From contig JAPYMA010000206.1 in NCBI GenBank assembly GCA_035041965.1, positions 248,001 to 312,000 of the forward strand: a DNA stretch of 64,000 nucleotides. Reading direction: 5' to 3'. The translations under genes were made by a program, and so were the position numbers. Under the pieces are notes generated by a model. It was not told the DNA's origin and made no database searches. It saw nothing but the letters and a program-made list of their open reading frames with translations. Shown in pieces: positions 11,476-25,117 of this stretch. How positions within the stretch are numbered: position 1 is the first letter of the stretch; each line of letters starts with the position of its first letter. This stretch comes from Anisakis pegreffii. Its lineage: Eukaryota > Nematoda > Chromadorea > Rhabditida > Anisakidae.

Positions 11476-14400
11476 TTATGAGTGCAAGTGAACGAAACGA
11501 ACCAACTTATCGTTAGCAGTATCACTGCTAACGATCGTTCGCTTCGGTGGCGAGGATGCGGAAGAGCGCTGAGACATTTTCCGACTTTTTTGAGTGCCCC
11601 AAATTGTGATATTCAATGAGCCTTCCTTTAGGTAGTTGACCAACTGCAACGATAAATCCTTTTCGAGTATTTCTTCATACGTATTTCACATGAATTCTCA
11701 TCGAACATCATTGCATCGCTAATGAGCTCGACGGAGCTGTTTTAAGAACTCACTACATAATGAGTTAGCAATGTTTACCATACGAGAGTTCCCTTGAAAT
11801 AATTGGCTTATGCTAGGAAAATTATGCGTTCGTCTTGCTTTTTCAGAAGTGAATGAAAGCATAATGTTAAAGGAGCGGAATGTTCCTCCTAAGTATATAG
11901 AGTTTGATGATAGTGTTTTTCCAAGTTTTTGACATTAACCATAATGAGTGAATCAACTGAGTGTGTTTAAAATGACATTTTCTTAAGTTTATTGACAAAT
12001 GAAATTCTTCGACTCCGATTCGGACCTCTTTTGTGACTGGTCGATAAGTGAATGCGGTTTCATGTGCGTATGCTGCGTTCACTTCTCTTACTGAATTCGT
12101 TACTGTTTCTGGGCGATCGAAAAATCGATACTTACAAAATGACTGTAAACATTTCAAATGAATTGAGTAACTGTCAGGAAATGTTAATGCATGAGTTTGA
12201 GCCATCGTTATTATGTTGAGAAAATGCACAAATATCAATCCCAATAGATCCAGCAACTTTGATACTGTAAATACTTTGGTTATATAAATACCGACACTTG
12301 ATTGCATTATTCGAAGACACTTTTTTTTCGGAATCTCAAAGCTTCAAAATGTACACAATACCGAATCGACTCTACGTGGCAATCCAACGGCTGCATGGAT
12401 TCTGACTTTGAACGAAAGATTCTTTCCAACCTGTAAAGTGCTTAATTTCGTTGTTCTGCTAAATTACTGAACGCATTAAACAAACGAACACATAAACTCG
12501 TCACAACCGTACTGACCAGTTGAAAGGCTCTTATATTCAACGTCTGAACATAACGATCTGAAGCAGAGCTTTTTGCATGCTTTTCAAAGCTGAATTCGCC
12601 GCTTAAATGTTATGAATAATTCGTTTCCACATTATTGAATTACGATAATTTTAAATTCCTACAGGTCACATTCCTGAAGCAAACACAAATACGAACGAAC
12701 CAGTTCGATCGGGTCCTCAACATATTCCCCCAGAATGTCTTTGCCAGCCGTCGTCGACGGTATAATGGCCACATCTAACCGTCCCAAATCTTGACCATCA
12801 AAGTCAAATATTGGTAACTGCTCTTCGTGTTCAACCAGATAAGCGAGACTTTGTAAATAAACTGTTGAGAATCCAATCAGCACATCACTTTCTGGTGGTT
12901 CATAGAACGGATCGCGCTCCTCAATCATCATCTTCTGATTGTTATTTGTTTCGTTTATGTGGACCTTTCAAAGTCTGACACTTTCAAAAATTGCTGACAA
13001 CTTATAAAAATGTACTTGATAATAACTTGGAATAAAATTATGATCGAAAACTGATAATAACACAATAATAATGAGACAAACTGCTTAAATCAAGCAATAA
13101 TAGTAGCATCTTAGAGCGGAAGCAGCAATTTGACTAATAAAAGTGTCTGATCAACTTGTGAAATGCGACTGGAGGTAACCACAACTAACTTTGGGAACAT
13201 CCCAATCGCTGTCTCCCTCAACGAAATTTTGATACATTTCCTGCATTCCGTAATATCGATTCATGAAACGGTTCTTCTCCCACAGAAAATGTGTATCGTC
13301 AGCAGCTTCGTATACTTTAATCCATATCTGTTTAAATCACTCATTATGATGTTTACGTAAATGTATCAGATTAAACCTGAACACACTCTTATGCTTTACT
13401 GAAGTAAAGCACGTCAGATAATCTTTGAAATCACCTTCAATTTATGTATTATATCTCAATGACTATTTATTTCCTTGTTTCCTTATTTGTTTATATTTGA
13501 ACACTTCATGATATTTGTCATGGATTGATCTATAAGGTGCAATCGATCGACGACCATACAAATGATCAGCCCTCCTCAATGTTAATCACAGCTATCAACC
13601 AATAAATTCAAACTTTTCCTGTTAAACTTAAATAGAGCTTGTCTTCTCAGCAACGTATGAATGGGATATATGCAACGGTAGCAAACCTCAGTGAGACCAT
13701 CGATAAGGCCACGTGCTTCAGGTGCGACGAGAACAATTTCGAAAGTGACATTTCGGTTTAGCTCTTTGCTCATCGAATTCGCTCGATATACGTTCGGTAG
13801 TAAATTTATTAAATCTTCTTCCAGGATGAGTTCAGCTGGAAATTTAACACTTTTCTTCATTAAGCTTATTTGCATGGTTTTCTATACATTTAGTACTTAA
13901 AGGAATAAAAGTTTCCCAATCAAAATGGCGTTTTGATTCAATCTAGAAAACTTATGCCTCGCTAAACTATTCGGTATGACCAGAATATGTATTCGAGTTA
14001 GTTGTGAATACAATTGTGCTAAACTATTTTGAAGTTGAGCATTACTTCCAGGCAACTCTCATCAAATGCATCTCGCCATCGATATTTCTTCTCACCTGGT
14101 GATTTATTTTCATTATCCGCATTTGCAAACGCAGCCGTCAATCCAGAATTCTTTGCAATCTCTTTTTGAGCCATATCGTACGTGATTTTCACGTTGTCAT
14201 CCTTCCTCTTCTTATTCGGATTCACGAACACATAAAGATGATTGCCACCGAAGAATATCCTCAATTCGATTAACTTGCTTATCTTTTATCAGACAAATAT
14301 TCGTTATGTTACAAGTTGCTATCATCTCTGATACTCAGTTCAGCAGTGATATTCTCTAATTTGTTAGTATCGCTAGTTCCAGCTCCTCGACTGCAATACT

Positions 14401-17400
14401 AATGATTCTCTTGCAAAATCACCGGTCATTTGTCTGAAGTAGCACCTGAGACTGAATCGGTTTGCCGTTGACCAGCACTTCGGCACCGTTCACTGGTGTT
14501 AGTGTCACTTTTTTGTTGTTTTTATTCGTGAATGTCGCATGTTGCGCTTGGATGTTCAAGCCGTTCAGCTGTATATCTGCTGACGACTCGCTTCCTTCAA
14601 ACTCATCGATCACCATTTTTATTTCAGATATTATGCACAACAATGGAAACGATTTTCAGTGCGCAGTTTCATTTAAATTCAATGCAATTTCATGATTGCT
14701 GTTGGCCATCTTCGAGTTGATGGTGTTAAGGGCAGTCCCCATCTCATAGTTAGTTTCCTGATGAGTTGATAGTTCAACAAAATTACTAGGTACCTAATCC
14801 CTCAGTAATACTCTGAAGTATTCATTCGGATATGATCTGGCAAATCACATTCAATCTCTGATTTGCATTCCCTTGATAAATTTCCGTATAAAATCAATCC
14901 AAACCAAGTTTAACTTGACCGGTCCCGATGAAGTAAACGATCATATCGGTCAATGCTGGATCTTCGTTCAAGTTCCATAAATGCGGTTCCACTAGACGTC
15001 TTTCGCTTATCGTCGACCTTTCGTCACTCATATTGCCCTTCAATGATACATGGAATACCTAATAATTTGCTCTGAAACAACAGTGCAAAGCGCTTGATTC
15101 TCAACTATGCTTATGTGGTGCATCTTTCGGTTCGGATAAAGCTCTGCTCTAAGGAGAAAAGGAATATTTTCGATGAGTATGCAGCAGGAGGTTGGTTCCC
15201 CCAGTATACAATTATTCCAACATCTCAATAGATATATTCGTCACATTGTTGTGATAGAGGGTTCGTTCAGCCGATGAAAATATTCAATAAAATACTCCGT
15301 TCACAGAATAACTATTAGTTCACAATAGAATACTTTCTGCTTCTGTTCATCGAGACGCTGTTGCCACGTCTTCTGCAGTTGTTCCATTTCCTTTTGATTC
15401 TCTTCGAGTTGCTTTTTCAACGCTTCCACTTCATCCTGCTCATGATAAAGTAATACTGATGCCAATGTTAATAACCATGTAACAATGTAACAATGTTAAT
15501 GTTAATAACCATGAGAATGAACAGAACAATATTGTTAATAACCATGAGAATGAAAACAGAAACAATAATAGTAAGTACCTTCATAGGCTTGACATTATTA
15601 ACACAACAGTGACAATGATAATCACAACTCGAAATAACGGAAGATTATCAAACCTGTTGTGAATCAGTGGAATCACCGAGTGAATGAGGGTCCTTTTTGT
15701 CCGATTGAATCATTTCCAGCAGTCGTGCATTCTCCTCTTTTAGTTCACGTATCATTCGCTCGGTTGCAGACTCGTTGATAATCGCCTGTGTTTTGATTGA
15801 TTTCGCACGATCCGCAAATCGAAGTGTCGATAACGTCTCCTCATAATTCAGATCTGCTGGTGATATTGCAGCGATCTAAATTTTGCACTTACTTTTCAGC
15901 GATTCAACAAAAAGTTATACAATGTAGTATGTTCATGATAAAATGCATAAATTATTGGTGATACTTAAAAATGCGGTGCAACATGAACACTACAGTGATG
16001 CAAGAAGCATGATGATATCGGTGAAGGTGGTATCATTTAATTAGTAATATCACACATTATGGAACCGTGGTATGTGTGAAAAGTGATATTATGATGAATT
16101 CAGAGTTTCATGCTCATTTGAAAGAACAAACGAACATTCCAGTTCGCAACTAACCATAATTGTCTTGCTGTTACCTCCAAGTGCGTTTTTGAGTAACGAT
16201 GTTAAGACTGAATCTCGGTATGGAATCTGATAGTGCAAACATTTGATTTTTCAAACTTTATCATAGGCGACTTTTAGTCTAATGAGGAATAAACAAATAA
16301 TACAACGAATGTTGAAATTTATTACTTTTTTCAAAAAACCTCCGAATTTTTTTTGTTTTTCGTTTATTTAAGAGATATCCATCCGTCTTTCTACGGTAAT
16401 GTTTTCATTAGCTGACGAATGGAAATCGTATACCGAAATGCCTTTTCTCTTTTTTCCTTGCTGTTCATAAAGAGCCTTGATGACACGACCGAGCGCTGAC
16501 AGGGACTGATTGATAACGATGCCCTCCTTAAGACGATCACCCTCTGAAGCTGCGTCTTTTTGACGTTCGCTGAAACTTGTTCTATGCACTCTCAGCAGCA
16601 CTAAGATTTTGTATCGCAGTGTCTGTTTGCCCGCAGTTCATCTGTTGCATGAAAATTTTTGATTGCTCTGATACGGATGAATTTTGCAGTGAAAGAGAAG
16701 ATTCAAGAAATTGGTTGTTGCTTTCTTTATCGGAGTTATATAGATCGTCGACTGAAAACAGCAATTAAATTGAACAAATTGAAATCAACGATAAAATCGA
16801 AAACTGCCTTCCAGCCAGATCGACGAGATTAATCTGCGACGTCTTCGTTGTTGTCCCTCCACCAGGTTTCTGCGATTTTTGATTGAATTGAATTTTAACA
16901 ATTGTATGAGCTCTAAACGTACGTTTGCATAGTTTTAGTGTCTTGCTCAGATGCGACCACATTTGGTGATCGACTCGGCTGAGTTATTCAAAGTGCGCAT
17001 TCAGATGCAATTCACCGTATGCGCTTGAACAGATTCTAGATTTGCGTTTGTTTTGTTGCATGCGAAAAATCACCAATTGAGTAGTTTGCTGGATATGTTT
17101 CTAGCTTATTCAGTAATTGTGTAATAGTCTCCGAATATAAGAGTGACCAAGTCACAAACCTGCTACTCGTAGCGTTCATGTCAGTTGCAGCGATCGTCCT
17201 CTGCTTGGTGCCTTCGTCCATTTTCTGTTCGATTTCTTTGTATGAATTCACGGGTACCACTGACAAGTCTTCCACTGTAAATCGCCCACTGCATCAATCA
17301 TCAATTCATATATCACATTCATCGCGCAATCCTCAGTCGTAATTGATAAATTACGAGCAAAAACAATCACTTGCATACAAAACATCAATATCATTATGCC

Positions 17401-18840
17401 CGAGCTCACAAACAACTTCCTGAATGCTTCGCATTTGCAGGTGATAGTGCGATATGTTATAAGATTGCGTTGACTACTAACCATAAAATCCATTTTTTGG
17501 ATGCTCTCTAATTTTGAGTCCTCCCTTTGGCGGTGGTTTATCAGAGAGTAGATCTCTCACTTTCTCACAATATATCTCGAACATTGAGATCGAAACCTTA
17601 AATCAATTCGCATTCATCAAGTCGGTAAATCAATTCCTGATCAATATCGATTGGCAGATTAGGTGGCGATCAATGCAACATGAAATTTCGTCATAAGTGG
17701 GCCTGCAGCTCATTTCGTTTTCTATTAACAACATCAACAACTTGAATTAGTGATTTACAAATAATATCGCTTATTCAACCATTAAATTGCACAGCTGATT
17801 GCAATTATTGCCCAAAAAGGTGTCATTACAAATACCCATTAAGATAAGCAAGCTGTCGAAAGTTTCAATTTGAAACCTGATATTCAGTGCCGCTGTTTTT
17901 TGCTGACTGTGCGTCTATTCGATTGAAAAGTTCCTCGCATACAATCGGTATTATCCCTGAATTACTATCACATCATGAAGTTTAAGCTATTCAATACTTT
18001 ATCGATATTATACGATATTCGGATCTATTGCTTGAACTGTGCTCAGTTTAGCGATTGCTTTGAAGCGATTGTGTGCACGATTGTTAAATATGTGACTATG
18101 AAATGGAATGCAAGTAACCTTTATTGTTCTTATATCCAACCATCGAATAACTTTTGCCACTGCCCGTTTGTCCGTATGCAAACAACGAACAATTATAGCC
18201 TTTCCATGCGTTATCCAGTACCCCTTCACCGAGATCATTGAATACCTTCCGCTGAATTCATCGATTATTTAGTAGTTATTCGAATCAAGAATGTGGCCAT
18301 TCTTGGGTGATCAATGTGGTCGAATAGTACGAGAATAAATTCTATTCCAGTTCAACCTTACTGCATTTTACATCTATGCTCTATGTTACACAACCGTGTT
18401 AAGCTTTAAACGTTGTGTTGATGGTTTCATGGAACTGTGTGTAAGTGTATTCAACTCAATTAATTAACCTGATCAGCATATCGTTCATCCACACCTTTAA
18501 AATATCCATTTTCTTCCTCTATGAAACCGTCATGTGACCAATAACTGTGATCAAAAGTGAACCATTTCGGCTCCTCATTTGGTACGGCTGGATTCCGAAT
18601 TGATGTATGCTGACCATCGGGCATATCAATGATCAGTTGTGCCTATCAAGCGAGCGAGTATTTAGCTTGCTTGAACTGATATGTAAATTTATGCAAGTGA
18701 ACTGTGTTATATTAATTATATGTGAAATTTGAGGGACATCAGCAATAAAAATATATTTCTCAACTAACTTTGCGTTGTAATTCGCGTTCGTTGAATGGTC
18801 TCACACGAACAGCTACGATTATACTTTCACCGTCAGTCAT
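11476..18840 (-). CDS. klp-6: kinesin-3 motor protein, KLP-6 type
   Basis: Plus-end microtubule motor of the kinesin-3 (UNC-104/KIF1) family; in C. elegans KLP-6 works in cilia of male sensory neurons. Exons (minus): 18840-18769, 18642-18469, 18251-18119, 17956-17877, 17596-17482, 17274-17160, 16912-16808, 16569-16434, 16226-16155, 15875-15654, 15438-15334, 15058-14905, 14594-14423, 14259-14046, 13854-13687, 13327-13190, 12934-12701, 12430-12362, 12142-12026, 11658-11476. Every phase matches; about 926 residues, close to the roughly 930 expected. The ATG at 18840 gives [20 protein letters not shown]. The motor has P-loop GQTGSGKS, switch I NATSSRAHT, switch II LVDLAGSERQ and [20 protein letters not shown]; then a short coiled coil, an FHA domain (exons 12-14, [15 protein letters not shown]) and the kinesin-3 region [11 protein letters not shown]. 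The exon 7 donor is GC. The extreme C terminus is the least certain part. Confidence 0.92.
11509..11535. repeat. perfect 12-bp hairpin inside the last klp-6 exon
   Basis: ATCGTTAGCAGT at 11509-11520 pairs exactly with 11524-11535 around a 3-nt loop. In the klp-6 frame it encodes part of a Ser/Thr/Asp-rich stretch ([10 protein letters not shown]) near the C terminus. Confidence 0.75.
15467..15557. repeat. short tandem repeat, about 33 bp x 3, in a klp-6 intron
   Basis: The phrase GTTAATAACCATG begins at 15467, 15501 and 15534, with partly conserved sequence between copies (the last two continue with AGAATGA). It lies in the intron between klp-6 exons 10 and 11. Confidence 0.7.
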
Positions 18841-20215
18841 TTCTCCAGATCTGTTTCAAATCATTTATGTTGAGAGCAAGACGAATTATAACAAGCAATT
18901 TATCGTTGATACAGCTGATAGCACATAATAACGATACAATTCATTTATTTTATACACCTTGCATGAAAGTTTCATCACGATCAGTTCGCATATTGTTCTG
19001 ATGGAAATTACTAAAAAGTGTAACCATTTTTAAATGATTCTTAGAGAGAAGTTATTCTGATGAAAATCTAGAACTTTGGTAGATAAGCAAAGTGAAATTG
19101 TATGTTACGAAAAGAGAGTAAGGAAGGCGATAACCGAATGAAGTCAAGCGGAAAACTGTTAGTTGGTTGAATGCTTCAGTGAACGGTGCTCGATTGGATT
19201 CAAGCAGAAAAAATCGAGTGATTTTGAAATTTTGTTGCTAAGATGTTCATCCTCTATGCAACGATCATTGCTTAACAACAATCGTTATTGACAACAGACA
19301 TAAACATCAAAACGTTGATACTCAACAATATATCCATGTGCCAGAACTTACTTCTCGACTGCTTTCAAGTGAACACTCCAAATGCAAATCTCATGCAATA
19401 TCACTGCTAAAAACTTGCTACTCCCTCATATCGCATAGGACATGTGAATTCCTATCTCACAATCACGCTCGGAAACCATCCGCTCCCCAGATAATGATAA
19501 TGATAAATTTGGAGTGCATTTGTCTTCATAATGGAATAGGAATGTTCAAAACAGTAACTATAGTCTTTAAGGTGGAATAAAAGGAATGGACTAGGTTCAG
19601 AAAGGATTGCATCGAAAAAATTCACTTAAACAAATTCGAATGAGTGTTTCACTTGAGTTTTAGTTATTATTTGTTAGGATGATGAACGCAGTGACCAGGC
19701 AATAATACGAAATTTTTATTGTCGAAACAAGGAAACGAATGCAAATGTGAAAGACGGCAAAAACCACAAAACAATATGTAACAACACTTATCGATGCCTA
19801 ACGAACACGGCTAACTTTCGATGAACCGAACGATATACATTAAACTTCAGCATAATTTTCGAAACGAAACGCGAACAGAATGAAGAAAGTTACCCGTGTC
19901 AAAGCATGTATCACTTCACGAATAACTTTTGAAAGTCGATTAAATTCAACAAGGAACATCAACTGACAGCAATCAAAACCATTACAATAATATCATTGAT
20001 AATGATACTGGTGATAGGGTTAATACGCTTCGCAATTATGATATCAACAAGAATAACAATACAATTACAATAGCAACGTCAATAAGTTTGGCTAATCTCT
20101 TCACGAATAATAAAAATCGATCACAGTGGTCATCATAAACGCAATCAACAATAACAACAACATTTAATTAACAACATCTCAGAAACTTTGATTAATAGTT
20201 ACTTTTATCAATTAA
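18841..20215. other. intergenic region between alkb-8 and klp-6
   Basis: Both flanking genes run leftwards, alkb-8 upstream. The 1.4-kb gap is too long to suggest a typical nematode operon pair. It is AT-rich with many AAC/ACA-rich runs around 19740-20200, and no coding exon was supported. It probably holds the klp-6 promoter and the alkb-8 3' UTR. Confidence 0.5.
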
Positions 20216-23200
20216 TCAATCAGCTGTTTTCTTGAGAAAGACGAACCAGTTGCCTTGTTCATACAAAGAACGTTCGACGTCGCAGTTTTTCACCTTTGCA
20301 CATAACTCTTCTAATTCCCCAGCAACGAATAAGTGATAATATCTGCAAAATCAAACAACCGAATAATCATTTATTCATCAAAGTGCTCATTTCATAAAAG
20401 TCTCGAATCTCCATTCAGTTGTAAAAATGCCAATTAAAAAACAATACGACATGAATGCAATGAGTACATTAAATTGAATGAAGAGTTGAATAACTATCAG
20501 AATCAAGAAGTAACAACCTCAAAAAGCGTTCTCCGTCAGCATTCTGCCACGGCACGAGCATATCTTGCTGCGTGAAATCTTGACCTTCATGAACCCGCAG
20601 CCTTCCATGACTATCTCTTCGATTCATCTAAAAGTTCAATTCATTTACCGTTTTCCGTTTCTTTGACTGCTTCAAGTAAAACACATCTAAATCAGGCAAC
20701 GCAACAACTCGAAATGAAATGATGTAAAGTAAACAATTCATCGAAACAAATACAATAAATATATCGCAAAAACATTTCACACATCAAATTCTGAAATGAT
20801 TATATGAATACCTGAACGTGTAACTTATTGCCACGCATTTTCAGGTACTCGGATACGACGTCATTGTGAGTTTGTTCCATCGCCCATACGCTCACACAAG
20901 CACGACCCTCGACTCGGAGAATACGCATCAATTCTTCGATTGCATGAATCCTTAACTCTATTTCGACTGTCACTTCTATCAGAGCTGCCCTAATGAAATT
21001 GTATCGGAACGGAAAACTAATTTCTTTCTGGAAAAGCACAAAATTCCAACCGAACAAATGTCGTCAAAAAAAACGCGGATATGTATTCTAGAAAAAAAAA
21101 GCACAATCGATCAAAAACGAACCTCCGTTTCTCAGTGCTCAAATGATGAATCACTGCAATCGACAACACAGCATCAGCACATCCATCCAAATACGGTAAC
21201 TGCAGTGCATTAGCACGAACCACATTCCCACCCTTACTCATCGCTATTCCACACAACTTCTCGCACATATCACAGCCTATCTCAAAACAACAGTCCTTGC
21301 ATATGCAATCCTACCTCGATAGAAACCCATTAGAGAATAAACTGGTCGTGAATAATAAATTATTGAGCAATGCGCAATAAATCAATGAATGAAATAAATA
21401 CTTTGACGAGTTGGTCCTTTCTCACCAGATATTTCCCATTCCCACATCCCACATCAAAAACCAACGACCAATCGGATATTTCTTTCAGGAATTCAACCAC
21501 CGAAATCCATACCGCATGACGCGTTATATCGAAATGGTCTGCTATCGAGTCATAAACCTTCAATGTGTGATGAAATCGATCAAAACATATTCACACATAA
21601 TAAATGAATGTGCAACGTTTACGAAGAATACTTCGTGAAGAATGATCAATTTTTACGTGCAATTCAAAACATTTTCGTAACGAACCGCAGTGACATAATC
21701 GCTTTCGATTCGTTTCCCATGCTCGTCATCGTCCGGTATTTTCATTGCACCATTCCGATCCCAGTCACAGTACTCAATGAATTCACAGTTGCATTTCGTT
21801 GTTGACACCTTTCGAAACGTGAACGACACTCGTAACGTACGGCGGATCAATCGATTGTTCTCCGGGTTTATATCATACTTCCTCTTCGCTATCCTAAATC
21901 ACAATACAATTCATTCAAATTTCTTGAATAATGTCGATGCAAAAGTTGAAAATAAGCAAAAAACAATGACGAATATGAAACCAACGACAATTCCGTTCTT
22001 CGCACACTCATACAACTTCCGATAAAAAACAGCCGAATGCGTGCAACAAAACTACAACAACAACAACCAGAAGTAGACCCACCCATGTTTCCAACGATAT
22101 CTTGATTCGCCTTGCATCACAGTCAAACTGAATCGCGGCACCAGAACGTTATAAACTGATGCGGTATTTGCAAAATCACGAAATTCCATCACCAAATCTA
22201 GAAAGGAACATGAAAAATTCATTCGTTAAAAACAGCAACCGAATTTGTTGGGAATGAACGAATTCAACAACGACCGCATTCAATACGGCATACTCAACGT
22301 ATCCAGACCACAAATCGAGTTACGAAAAATGAGTCAACAAATGAAGAACTGACCCGATAATAAACTCAACGAAACGATGGCATCGCCGAATGGTGAATGT
22401 GAATCGACATGAGACGGTATACCATTTCCAGGTTCGTAGATGTTTACGGTCAGTTGATCGGGTCTTTCCGTGAAGATACCCTGGCGCATCATACGATCGA
22501 TTATAGCATCGCACGATTTCGGTATGACATTCTCGGCCGGAACGTTCGCTTCGTTCGTATCGTAATTGAATTTATAGCCGAAATGCACCACTTTTCGGGA
22601 TTTCAGTTTGGCTGCAAAAATTATCGAGGATAATTCACTGTCGATTAGGCAATTTGAAATGTTAATTCCTTAAGCACAGTCAAGAACAGAATTTTCAGCA
22701 CGCTCAACAAACTCCAAAAATTTAAGATGAAATGATGAATTTGAATGAATTCCAAGATAGTAAAGCAAACATGTTGATGAATTTGAGTCCACTGCGTGAA
22801 TTTTTGAGCGATCAACAATCAGCTGAATTAAGGAATCAGACCAGGAACAATGCAATTCAAAACAAACTTTTCGCATAAACACAATCGTTAAGTGTCTCCA
22901 TCAACTGCTTCTCTTCCGCTTCATCAATAAAATTTTCGAGTACTTTCAGATCGCCTGGTGCTCTACATCGTTCGTCTTTTTTCGCCGATGGTACTGAAAT
23001 GAAAGGTTACCAAATGACAATATTGTGAACGGTAATTTTATAGACGCATCATTCAAAAAAGTTTTTAATTCAACTGACTAAACTTCACAAGACATTTTTC
23101 ATGCTACTTTCAAGTTGATTTCAAACTTTGAAATTATCACTGATAATTGAAACTTATCACTGGTAATCTTATCGTGTAGCCAGCATGTTCAACCAGGATG

Positions 23201-24343
23201 CATATTTTGCTCATTATGATGAATGTGTATGAATCAAATGAACAGTTTCATAGGGCAGCGATAGAGGAAAATAGCAACTTTTAACAACACCTTCCATGAA
23301 CAATATTCAATTTCTTTACTTTGTCAGTGAGAATCTCTTCTAGAATGAGATACATAAGAAATCAACTAACAATTTTCAACAAATGCCATGAAGAACGGTA
23401 AAGCATTTGGCGGAAGCAGATCAGGGACTTGACCATTCAAAGAATCAAAAGCGTTTACGGCGTTCTGGATCGATGAGAACTGCACAAATGAGTATGCTCT
23501 TTTGTTTGGATACACAACGAATTCACACTGCTCATCATATCGATGAAATATCTGTTCGAGTTCATCCAGTGATACACCACACAATATACTGCTATTTCCA
23601 ACGAACAAAGTCTACAAATCGGACCTTTTATGCAACAAGAAATCAGCTGAACACGTATCAGACAAGTTAACTTGCCGCTGGGATTTTAATCTGGAATCGT
23701 ACATCATGATTCTCGATTAAAATCCCATCATAAATGGGATTAAAAAAAGTTCCGTTGAGAATGTGTCGCTTGGACACCAGTGAAGAGGTAAAGAACCGAA
23801 TTAAGGCTTACATTTTTTCTCACTTATATTAGAGCTTCCGGTTCTTTCGGTTCCTCACCAAATCACAATTTTCGTAAAATATTATGATGGGAAACTCATT
23901 AAATCCAAACAACGCAGATTTGGGCACGGGCTGAACACAACGTGATTTTTTGTGGGGCAATGAACTGAGAGGCTTGAGCAAATTTTTTGATTTTATTCTG
24001 GTGGTACTACACGCATAACGCTAATGGTCTTATATGTAACGATGACACGATCGAGTGAGTACAGATTGTTTTTAGCAAATGGACGCAACAACGGTGAAAA
24101 GTATGATAAGAACAAATTTGATTAAAAATGATAAAAAGTGATGACTGAGCTCGGAAATGTCCATATAAAACAGTGAGTATGAAATGAGAGATAACTTACA
24201 GTTGTTGGTTGTGACGAGTGCTTTACGTCCGGATCATGTTTCTGCATTTGCCTCAAGCACTTTCCTATTTTACGACGCATTTTGTCGATGCTCACCTTTC
24301 TCGAAACGTTACTTTTCGAAGCGTTTTCCAGGTCCATAATCAT
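20216..24343 (-). CDS. alkb-8: ALKBH8: RRM + AlkB dioxygenase + tRNA methyltransferase
   Basis: Modifies wobble uridines of tRNAs: the TRM9-like domain methylates carboxymethyluridine and the AlkB domain hydroxylates the product. Exons (minus): 24343-24200, 23611-23371, 22993-22883, 22611-22354, 22197-22083, 21893-21686, 21557-21408, 21280-21123, 20950-20812, 20627-20518 and 20342-20216 (TGA). All phases match; 586 residues, near the family norm. The N terminus is a basic helix; the RRM shows TLFVGN (RNP2) and RAYSFVQF (RNP1). The AlkB fold has NIYEPGNGIPSHVDSHS, with the iron-binding H-x-D, then QGESRYRWKHG; next a Cys-rich zinc-site segment CNCEFIEYC. The methyltransferase has motif I LVFDVGCGNGKYL, IGCDMCEKL, LSIAVIHHLSTEKRR and VSVWAMEQTHND. 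The C-terminal DMLVPWQN and GNWFVFL match the family. It is divergent from rpb-12. Confidence 0.95.
23680..23741. repeat. nested inverted repeats in alkb-8 intron 1
   Basis: GGGATTTTAATC at 23680-23691 pairs with GATTAAAATCCC at 23715-23726, and the CCC arm can also pair with GGGATT at 23736-23741. This may be a remnant of a small mobile element. No longer terminal repeat was seen. Confidence 0.6.
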
Positions 24344-24597
24344 ACGAAAGTGCGTCACCAGCTGAACTGCATAAAAATGCACATGTTAATATTATTACAT
24401 GAGTCAACAGCCACATTTATGTCAGTATCAAAAGCGTTTCGCGTATAATACGATAACACATGTGGACCGTCACAAAAAATTTACATAGATCGAAATTAAT
24501 TTCGCTGAAGCTCGGAATGTATACCGATTGTGAGACAACTCAAGAGGACCCTGGTCAGCTAGGCAACAGATTCTTTTAAGGGTGCGAGTCGACCTAG

Positions 24598-24680
24598 TCA
24601 ATGGGCGTATACCAAAGCAGTGTGAAGACAGAGAGAGAGAGCAACACGTGTCAGTGGTTTTCACACCTCGAGAAACAGAA
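24598..24680 (-). promoter_or_regulatory. arm A of an inverted duplication upstream of alkb-8
   Basis: Read on the minus strand, this segment (core GAGGTGTGAAAACC, then a CT-rich run, then CTGTCTTCACACTGCTT and GCCCATTGA) aligns over about 80 bases with arm B at 25041-25117 read on the plus strand, at roughly 80% identity by eye. It starts about 255 bases upstream of the alkb-8 ATG, facing that gene. It is probably part of the promoter or 5' leader. Confidence 0.6.
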
Positions 24681-25040
24681 GACAGCACGTAATGCATAAA
24701 GGAATCTGCTTAGGCTTGAGCTCGTTTGCTAGTCTCTCGTCGCAGAATCGAGCAACTGCTGAGCCTTCAGTAATCACATCTTATATGTGCATGTGTCATC
24801 AAATAAACATGAACATTCTCACTTCGGCGAGGTGATATTTGACAATGAGACAAATTTACGACGATCTTCATTCTGAGAACAGTTCTCGATAGAGCTTCTC
24901 ATGCGCACCAAAATTAAACAATTGCACACGATTTATCATAAAATTGGGTTTGGAGTACGATGCTTCTTCACTCGTACCAGTTGCTCATTGCACTCGTTCT
25001 CCATCGCAAACACATTCGTTCGCATTCCTTTATTCTCCTT

Positions 25041-25117
25041 TCTTCCTAGAGGCGTGAAAACCTCTGACTCACATTGCGCTCTCTGTCTTCATGCTGCTTC
25101 GATACAAGCCCATTAGC
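25041..25117 (+). promoter_or_regulatory. arm B of the inverted duplication upstream of rpb-12
   Basis: On the plus strand it reads GAGGCGTGAAAACC, then a CT-rich run, CTGTCTTCATGCTGCTT and GCCCATTAG, matching arm A. It lies about 265 bases upstream of the rpb-12 ATG, a distance nearly equal to that of arm A from the alkb-8 ATG. Confidence 0.6.
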
